A stretch of DNA of 64,000 nucleotides from assembly GCA_944381405.1 (NCBI GenBank), contig CALWLA010000009.1:1-64000 (forward strand), given 5' to 3'. Position 1 is the stretch's first letter. Each line of letters opens with the position of its first letter. The notes under the pieces are model-generated. The model saw only the letters and a program-made list of their open reading frames with translations, ran no database searches and had not been told where the DNA came from. This stretch comes from an uncultured Lachnospiraceae bacterium (GTDB lineage Bacteria > Bacillota > Clostridia > Lachnospirales > Lachnospiraceae). Position numbers and translations under genes: made by a program. Below, piece after piece: positions 58,702 to 64,000 of this stretch.

Positions 58702-60777
58702 TTACTCCGTTATATCGTACTTGCAAACACCATTTTCATACGTCAGCAACTCCAAATCTTTATCTTCTGCACTGACAATATGAACGGTAATATATCCATT
58801 ATGGTCTTGACTGTCTTTCCGATAATCGTCCCAGAAGTCGTCATTTAACAGCTTCAAAGTCAGGGAGGCTGTAGATTTCATGAAGCCCCATTTTGTACCC
58901 CGCTCATCATTTCCACTAATATGCGCTTGATAAGCCTCATCAATACCGGTTCCCCACGCGGTAACGGTAATCTCACTACCTTCCCGCTCTACATTTGTCT
59001 TCATCGAGTAGGTACTCATCATTCCCTTAAATGTATTCTCGAACTTAACCAAGAAAGTCTCAAGTTTTTCTTCCTCTTCCTCTGACAGACCATCCTGACT
59101 ACCTTCTTCATCTTGGGAGGTATCATCTTCTCCAATCCCTGTAAGTTCTTCCAATTTGCCAGGGTCGTCAACCAGGATATCATAAACGATTCGTCCATTT
59201 TCTGCGCTCAAAAGAATCACCGAATGATCTCTCGCGCTAACCTGGCTGAATGTCACAGTACCATTGAAGCCATAGGTATTATGGTAACCATCATACATTG
59301 TCCTCGCGGTATTCTGGAATGTGTTCTTTGAGGCACCCCAGCTCTGAGCAACTGCAAGTTCATCCTCCAAGCCCGAATCTACCCATATTTTTAAGTTTAC
59401 ATCTTCTCCGGATACGGTTATTTCATGTCCATTAAAGCCTGCTGCAAATTCCTCGAGGCCATCTGTAAAATCCTGCATTGCCTGCTTTTCATCTTTAACT
59501 CCGGACGACTGCGTTCCATCTCCACTTCCAGCGATACTATCGAGTTTCTCTGGATCGTCTTCCAGAATATCATACACAACTTGTCCGTTTTCCGCACTCA
59601 GGAGCGTGATAGATGAATCCTTTGCGCTGATCTGGCTGAGGGTGAATGTACCATCCAAGTCATAATCATTCTGGTAGCTGTTGTAAAGGGCTTGAGCCAA
59701 GCTGATAAACGAATCCTTTGCGCTGCCCCAGTTCCGCTGTGCAGCTACGGCTTCTTCCCACTCTGGTTTATCCCACAGTTTTAAAGTGACATCTTCTCCA
59801 TCTGACGTAATCTTATAGCCTGGACTGTTCTCAACCGCCATGGCGAGCCGTGCTTTAAAGGCTTTCACCTCGTCCGCTTTATCATCCTCATCCTTGGATG
59901 AACTCGAGGTACCGGAAGAATGGCTGCCTCTGGAAGAAGTTCCAGAGCTGTATCCGCCGCCGGTGCTGATGCTGGTTGCGTTCTCGGAATAGATCACGCC
60001 GCCGCTGGTGCTGGTGGTTCCTGCACTGGGCGCAACGCTGGCCTCGCTGTAGGGCAGCGCCGTTTTCGCCTGGGGCGCTGCGGTCACCTGTACCACACCG
60101 TCCTTTACCCACTCGCCGTAAAGGTTCAGCTGAGATCCGTCGGGCGCGGTTCCGTTGGCCAGCATATATCCGTTGGCATCAAAATAATAGCACTTCAGGC
60201 CCTGGATGCTGCTGTCAAAGATCCACCACCAGCCGTTTGCACAGAACTGTCCGTCCGCCATGCGATACCACCAGCCGGTGGCGTCCTTCTGCCAGCCCTC
60301 CTGCTGCTTTTTGGCTTCCGCATTCGCTTCGTAATTGCCCGGCAGATACTGGTTATGATCGAAATTTGCTTTCATCACCGCGTAGGGTGCCGGAGGATTG
60401 ATGGCCACCACTGCGCCATCCTTCACCCATTCGCCCTTTTCGTTTACCTGATAGCCGTCAGGCGTGGTGGTGTTGGCGAGCATATAGCCGGAGCCGTCAA
60501 AATAATAGCACTTCATATTTCCTGCAGCGGCGTCGTAGATCCACCACCAGCCGTTGGAAACATAGCTGTTGTCCAGATTGTCCCGGCTTGCGCCGCTGTA
60601 CCAGTTTCCGGCGTCGTCCCGCCTCCAGGTTTCCGTCTGGGCTGTCACCCCGCCGCAGTCCTTGGAAAACCACCATCTTCCGTCAGCGCTCTGCTGCCAT
60701 GCCCCGCCTGCAAAAGCCGTAACGCCGGTGCTTAAAGCAAAGGCCATTGTCAATACAGCCAAGGTTTTTCTTTTCAT
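58702..60777 (-). CDS. Large secreted wall-binding protein with three internal domains
   Basis: A 691-residue exported protein. The signal peptide ends near TAFAGG. Wall-binding repeats follow (GRWWFSKDCGG, NGWWWIYDAAAGNMKCYYFD, GWWYRMADGQFCANGWWWIF). A Ser/Gly-rich linker near residues 245-295 leads to three related modules of about 110 residues. The first two share ITxDGEDVTLKLW-type starts and DSSITLLSAENGQVVYDILE / HSVILLSAENGRIVYDIL ends. The third is divergent (DKDLELLTYENGVCKYDITE). Each module may be a small alpha/beta domain. Function is unknown; adhesion or wall organisation is possible. Confidence 0.75.
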   Translation of the reverse strand: MKRKTLAVLTMAFALSTGVTAFAGGAWQQSADGRWWFSKDCGGVTAQTETWRRDDAGNWYSGASRDNLDNSYVSNGWWWIYDAAAGNMKCYYFDGSGYMLANTTTPDGYQVNEKGEWVKDGAVVAINPPAPYAVMKANFDHNQYLPGNYEANAEAKKQQEGWQKDATGWWYRMADGQFCANGWWWIFDSSIQGLKCYYFDANGYMLANGTAPDGSQLNLYGEWVKDGVVQVTAAPQAKTALPYSEASVAPSAGTTSTSGGVIYSENATSISTGGGYSSGTSSRGSHSSGTSSSSKDEDDKADEVKAFKARLAMAVENSPGYKITSDGEDVTLKLWDKPEWEEAVAAQRNWGSAKDSFISLAQALYNSYQNDYDLDGTFTLSQISAKDSSITLLSAENGQVVYDILEDDPEKLDSIAGSGDGTQSSGVKDEKQAMQDFTDGLEEFAAGFNGHEITVSGEDVNLKIWVDSGLEDELAVAQSWGASKNTFQNTARTMYDGYHNTYGFNGTVTFSQVSARDHSVILLSAENGRIVYDILVDDPGKLEELTGIGEDDTSQDEEGSQDGLSEEEEEKLETFLVKFENTFKGMMSTYSMKTNVEREGSEITVTAWGTGIDEAYQAHISGNDERGTKWGFMKSTASLTLKLLNDDFWDDYRKDSQDHNGYITVHIVSAEDKDLELLTYENGVCKYDITE

Positions 60778-60877
60778 GATTCCCCCTCCTTAAGATTATA
60801 TTTTTAATAAAATTCTATCAATTCAAAAACCCGAAAACAATCTGCTGGCTGCATAGTATCCCCACAAAATTTTCCAT

Positions 60878-60925
60878 TTAAAACTGCCGCCAGAGCAGGG
60901 GATCCGATCCCCGCCCTGACGGCAG
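60878..60925 (-). terminator. Terminator of the ftsZ-distal operon (after NYN gene)
   Basis: CTGCCGTCAGGGCGGGGATC pairs with GATCCCCTGCTCTGGCGGCAG-type sequence, followed by TTTTAAA on the minus strand. Confidence 0.7.
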
Positions 60926-60948
60926 CCTGATATGCCATGATGCTTTTT

Positions 60949-61758
60949 TTATCTCTTCCGGCAGCGGTAGAACACAGCGGTGCTGCTTCCCTTGCCCTTG
61001 CCTCTGACGCTTTTCAGCTCATACTTTTTCGGAAAGGCCTTGAGAAAATCGCTCAACTTGCTGTAGCCGTAGGAAAAGGGGGTAAAGTCCGGCTTTGCCC
61101 GCTTCAGGTAATTGCCTGCGGACGCGGTGTTGACAAATCCATCCTCGTCCTGATAGCGCTCCCAGGCGATGCGCAGCAGCTTATGCACCTCGTTGAGCTC
61201 ATGGCGCTTTTTCCGGATCTCGTTCTTTCCTGCCGAAGCCCCGGCGGCCTTCTTGATCACATCCGTCTCCGCCACGTCTGCCTCTCCGGATTCCTCTTCC
61301 TCGGCGCTCTTATCCTCGGATTCCACAGACACGAAATCCAGCAGCAGGAAATCGTCGCAGGCGTTCCGGAAGGCCTCCGGAGTCTTGCTTTCTCCCACGC
61401 CGATGATATAGGCTCCGTCTGCCCGCAGCCGGATCGCCAGGGGTGTAAAATCGCTGTCGCTGGATACCAAGGCAAAGGTATCGTACATGTTGGAATGGAG
61501 CATGTCCATAGCTTCGATGACCATGGCGATGTCCGTGGTGTTTTTTCCGGAAACATAATCAAACTGCTGTTCCGTTTTGATGGCCAGCCGCTTGACCTCC
61601 TCCTCCCAGTTTTTCAGGGACTGTTTTTTCCAGTTTCCAAAGGCTTTTTTTACCACGATGCGGCCATAGGTGGAGAGCTCGTGAAACACCCCCTCCATCT
61701 TGGTGAGCTGGGTGTTGTCCGCATCGATCAGCACTGCTATTTTCGGTGTATTTTCCAT
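60949..61758 (-). CDS. NYN-domain putative RNase with LOTUS/OST-HTH-like domain
   Basis: A 269-residue protein. The NYN domain (PIN-like nuclease fold) starts KIAVLIDADNTQ with conserved Asp at about 12 and 14. SGKNTTDIAMVIEAMDML follows, then FALVSSDSDFTPLAIRLR with the acidic cluster SSDSD. After a Glu-rich linker, a C-terminal winged-helix domain (about 195-265) contains GNYLKRAKPDFTPFSYGYSK, which matches the LOTUS/OST-HTH pattern. Bacterial NYN-LOTUS proteins are presumed RNA-binding nucleases with unknown targets. It lies 33 bp after the YggS gene. Confidence 0.82.
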   Translation of the reverse strand: MENTPKIAVLIDADNTQLTKMEGVFHELSTYGRIVVKKAFGNWKKQSLKNWEEEVKRLAIKTEQQFDYVSGKNTTDIAMVIEAMDMLHSNMYDTFALVSSDSDFTPLAIRLRADGAYIIGVGESKTPEAFRNACDDFLLLDFVSVESEDKSAEEEESGEADVAETDVIKKAAGASAGKNEIRKKRHELNEVHKLLRIAWERYQDEDGFVNTASAGNYLKRAKPDFTPFSYGYSKLSDFLKAFPKKYELKSVRGKGKGSSTAVFYRCRKR

Positions 61759-61791
61759 TTTGTTTTATCCTTCCTGTTTCCTCATCCTGTC

Positions 61792-62517
61792 TTATTTTCT
61801 GCTGTAGTCTCTCGCGCCGAAGAGAGCCGTTCCGATCCGTACCATGGTGGCGCCCTCCTCCACCGCCGGAATGTAATCTCCGCTCATGCCCATGGAAAGC
61901 TCCGAAAGGGGCTCCGCACCGGCAAAACGTCCCTCCGGGTCCTCCGCCAGCATCTCATTGGCGCTGTCCAGAAGCTTCCGCATGGCTGCAAAATAGGGCC
62001 TGTTTTTTTCCGGGTCCTCCGTAAGGGGCGCTGAGGTCATGAGTCCCCGCAGCCGGATGTGGGGGCAGCTCAGCAGGACCTCCCGGACTGCGGCCAGCAC
62101 CTCCTGCGGTGCAAAGCCGAACTTGCTGTCCTCTCCCCCGATGTTTACCTCCAAAAGGACGGGGATCTGCCGGTTCCGGGCCGCCGCCTGCCGTTCCAGG
62201 GCCCCGGCCAGATGCAGGCTGTCCACCCCATGGATCATATAAACGTGGTCCATGAGCTTCCCGATCTTATTGGTCTGAAGATGGCCGATAAAATGGATCC
62301 TCGCATCCTCCGGCAGCTGCGGCGCTTTTTCCTGCACCTCCTGGACATAGTTCTCGCCGAAATCCCGGATCCCCGCTTCATAAGCCGCCAGCATATCCTC
62401 CACCGGCTTGGTCTTGCTGACTGCGATCAGCCTTGCGCTCCCTGCCGGGCGGCCGGCTCTTTCCTCCGCCGCCCGCAACTTTTCCTCCACCCGTCTGATG
62501 TTTTCCCTGATGCTCAT
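61792..62517 (-). CDS. YggS-family PLP homeostasis protein
   Basis: A 241-residue alanine-racemase-fold protein that binds pyridoxal phosphate and balances PLP and amino acid pools. The PLP Lys is in RLIAVSKTKP (about 35). FGENYVQEVQEK, IHFIGHLQTNKIGKL and the C-terminal LSMGMSGDY, which holds the phosphate, are diagnostic. ATG 62517 is chosen because GGAGGAG precedes it. It is downstream of ftsZ behind a terminator-like hairpin; yggS near division genes is common in Firmicutes. Confidence 0.93.
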   Translation of the reverse strand: MSIRENIRRVEEKLRAAEERAGRPAGSARLIAVSKTKPVEDMLAAYEAGIRDFGENYVQEVQEKAPQLPEDARIHFIGHLQTNKIGKLMDHVYMIHGVDSLHLAGALERQAAARNRQIPVLLEVNIGGEDSKFGFAPQEVLAAVREVLLSCPHIRLRGLMTSAPLTEDPEKNRPYFAAMRKLLDSANEMLAEDPEGRFAGAEPLSELSMGMSGDYIPAVEEGATMVRIGTALFGARDYSRK

Positions 62518-62545
62518 GCTCTCCTCCGATACGCGCCTACAACAA

Positions 62546-62575
62546 AGCCACGGCATTTCTGCCGTGGCTCATCTT
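62546..62575 (-). terminator. Terminator of ftsZ
   Basis: AGCCACGGC and GCCGTGGCT form a perfect 9-bp stem around a 6-nt loop; TTTGTTG follows on the minus strand. Confidence 0.65.
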
Positions 62576-62603
62576 TCACTAATTCCGGCTGCTGTTTTTC
62601 AGA

Positions 62604-63854
62604 TTATTTTCTGTTCTTGAGAAAATCCGGAATATTGATGGTCATTTCCTTGTTGACCTGGGGTCTGAAGGGAACGGAGCTGTCGTTCCGCGGCTCCTGT
62701 GCAGCCTGATTCTGTCCCTCATATCCAAAGCCCAGCTGCGGTCCCTCGGTCCTTCCGGAAGCAGTGCCTCCGAAACCGAACTTCAGTCCATCCTGTCTCG
62801 GCGCCTGGGTGCCAAAGGAGGTCTGGGGTCTCTGGAAGCTTCCAAAGCCGCTGTTCTGGGTAAAGGTCTGCTGTGCCTTCGGCTTTGCGGGCTGCTCGTG
62901 CGCAGTCTCCACGATGCCGGTAGCGATAACGGTAATGGTGCACTCGTCCTGTGCCTTCTCGTCGTAGATGGCACCGAAGATGATGTTGGCGTTCTCGCCT
63001 GCCAGCTCTTCCACATAGCTTGCAGCCTCGTTGGCCTCGATCAGGGAAATATCGCCGGACACGTTGATGATCACATCGGATGCACCCTCAATGGAGGTAT
63101 CCAGAAGCGGGGATGCAACGGCCTGCTTGACTGCCTCCAGTGCCTTGTCGTCTCCCTTTGCCTTGCCGATACCGATATGGGCGATGCCCTTGTCCTTCAT
63201 AACAGTCTGTACGTCTGCAAAGTCCAGATTGATCAGTCCAGGAACGTTGATCAGATCCGTGATACCGGTCACTGCCTGCAGCAACACCTCGTCGGCCTTC
63301 TTCAGGGCCTCCGGCATGGTGGTACGCCGATCTACCAGCTCCAGAAGCTTGTCGTTGGGGATCACGATCAGCGCGTCCACGTTTTCCTTCAGCTTCTCGA
63401 TGCCGCTCAGAGCGTTCTGCATACGCTGCTTTGCTTCAAAACGGAAGGGCTTTGTTACGATGGCAACCGTCAGAATGCCCAGTTCCTTTGCGATCTTCGC
63501 CAGTACAGGTGCCGCGCCGGTTCCGGTGCCGCCGCCCATACCGCAGGTAACGAACACCATGTCCGCACCCTTGAAGGCCTGCTGAATATCCTCAGAGCTT
63601 TCCTCAGCTGCTTTTTCGCCGATCTCCGGCTTGGCGCCTGCGCCAAGTCCCTTGGTCAGCTTCTCCCCGATCTGCATGGCAGTCGGAGCCTTGCAGTACT
63701 GCAAAGCCTGTTTATCTGTATTTACTCCGATGAATTCAACGCCAGCCACGCTCTCGTCTACCATGCGGTTGACTGCGTTGTTTCCTGCCCCGCCGACACC
63801 TACTACGATAATGCGTGCGGCAGTCTCTGATTCGGGAATCTTAATCTCTAACAT
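62604..63854 (-). CDS. ftsZ: Cell division GTPase FtsZ
   Basis: A 416-residue tubulin homologue that forms the division ring. The nucleotide-binding core has [17 protein letters not shown], the tubulin signature [10 protein letters not shown] (about 107-116) and the T7 loop [15 protein letters not shown] with the catalytic Asp. A flexible linker rich in Gln, Gly and Phe (about 325-395) ends in the conserved peptide [13 protein letters not shown], which binds FtsA/SepF-type partners. A promoter is visible at 63890-63918. It is the last gene before the window edge. Confidence 0.98.
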   Translation of the reverse strand: MLEIKIPESETAARIIVVGVGGAGNNAVNRMVDESVAGVEFIGVNTDKQALQYCKAPTAMQIGEKLTKGLGAGAKPEIGEKAAEESSEDIQQAFKGADMVFVTCGMGGGTGTGAAPVLAKIAKELGILTVAIVTKPFRFEAKQRMQNALSGIEKLKENVDALIVIPNDKLLELVDRRTTMPEALKKADEVLLQAVTGITDLINVPGLINLDFADVQTVMKDKGIAHIGIGKAKGDDKALEAVKQAVASPLLDTSIEGASDVIINVSGDISLIEANEAASYVEELAGENANIIFGAIYDEKAQDECTITVIATGIVETAHEQPAKPKAQQTFTQNSGFGSFQRPQTSFGTQAPRQDGLKFGFGGTASGRTEGPQLGFGYEGQNQAAQEPRNDSSVPFRPQVNKEMTINIPDFLKNRK

Positions 63855-63889
63855 TTCAATGACCGTCCTTCCTCTTTCCTAACGTTATA

Positions 63890-63918
63890 AATATAACCCC
63901 TCAGTTGCGTTTTATCAA
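63890..63918 (-). promoter_or_regulatory. ftsZ promoter
   Basis: On the minus strand, TTGATA (63913-63918), 17 bp, TATATT (63890-63895), about 35 nt before the ATG. Sequence from 63919 to the window end shows no gene I can support. Confidence 0.6.
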
Positions 63919-64000
63919 GTATTTTCGCCTAAGAAAGCTTACGATTTGCTTAAATTTCACCATTCTCTCCCACCCCGGCGGCATCTTTCCGCAGCCGGAA

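Overview
The window looks like chromosome of a Gram-positive anaerobe of the Lachnospiraceae / Clostridium cluster XIVa type. Support comes from a GC-rich backbone with strong GGAGG ribosome-binding sites, a secG-rnr-smpB block, hemZ, an adhE with a Rex-type site, a CIRCE-controlled hsp20, DUF1385 next to prmC-prfA, and a large stock of secreted proteins with choline-binding-like wall-binding repeats. I cannot name a species.

Layout. (1) 1-6.6 kb is an AT-richer accessory island ending exactly at the 3' end of the tmRNA gene. It is bracketed by two 112-bp direct repeats and holds mostly broken genes: a clipped XRE regulator, a frameshifted lipoprotein, a serine hydrolase that has lost its active-site segment and a truncated IS256-family transposase. 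Intact genes are two DUF3592 proteins, a flavodoxin-like protein and a double-HTH protein. (2) 6.6-11.7 kb: tmRNA, tRNA-Gly, tRNA-Val, a heterodimeric ABC exporter and an EamA transporter. (3) 11.7-13.9 kb: a three-gene hipB-hipS-hipT (split HipA) toxin-antitoxin operon with three evenly spaced palindromic operators, then an ATPase relic and tRNA-Ser. (4) 14-24.4 kb, all minus strand: an L,D-transpeptidase, four glycan genes (AlgX-like, MBOAT, GT2, flippase), then prfA, prmC, DUF1385 and rpmE; the glycan genes continue the rpmE-prfA operon. (5) 24.8-32.9 kb: hemZ, an MBL hydrolase, a RelA/SpoT homologue, glnS, deoD and the divergent rlmB. (6) 33-39.3 kb: a copper operon (csoR, copA with a fused CopZ-like domain) and secG-rnr-smpB. 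(7) 39.4-43.2 kb: three secreted wall-binding proteins, a gene split by an in-frame amber codon, and a 16-unit tetranucleotide microsatellite. (8) 43.2-49.4 kb: hsp20, folA, a triplicated 52-bp hairpin repeat, thyA, threonine aldolase, an APC permease with three small co-translated membrane proteins, and tRNA-Arg. (9) 49.4-64 kb: recJ, mscL with a zinc ribbon, a kinase-like gene after adhE, a MATE exporter, a lanM relic, two large wall-binding proteins, a NYN-LOTUS protein, a YggS protein and ftsZ.

Regulation can be read directly in several places. HipB-type operators and a CsoR-type palindrome each occupy the 17-bp spacer of a sigma-A-like promoter. A CIRCE element overlaps the hsp20 -35 box, and a perfect Rex-type palindrome lies at the adhE start site. 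The best candidates for something under-described are the compact Gram-positive HipBST operon with a Ser-less glycine-rich loop, the permease with its three small membrane partners, the CopA-CopZ fusion with an internal start, the (TGTC)16 microsatellite, the triplicated hairpin unit, and the unexplained GC-rich spacer upstream of rpmE.
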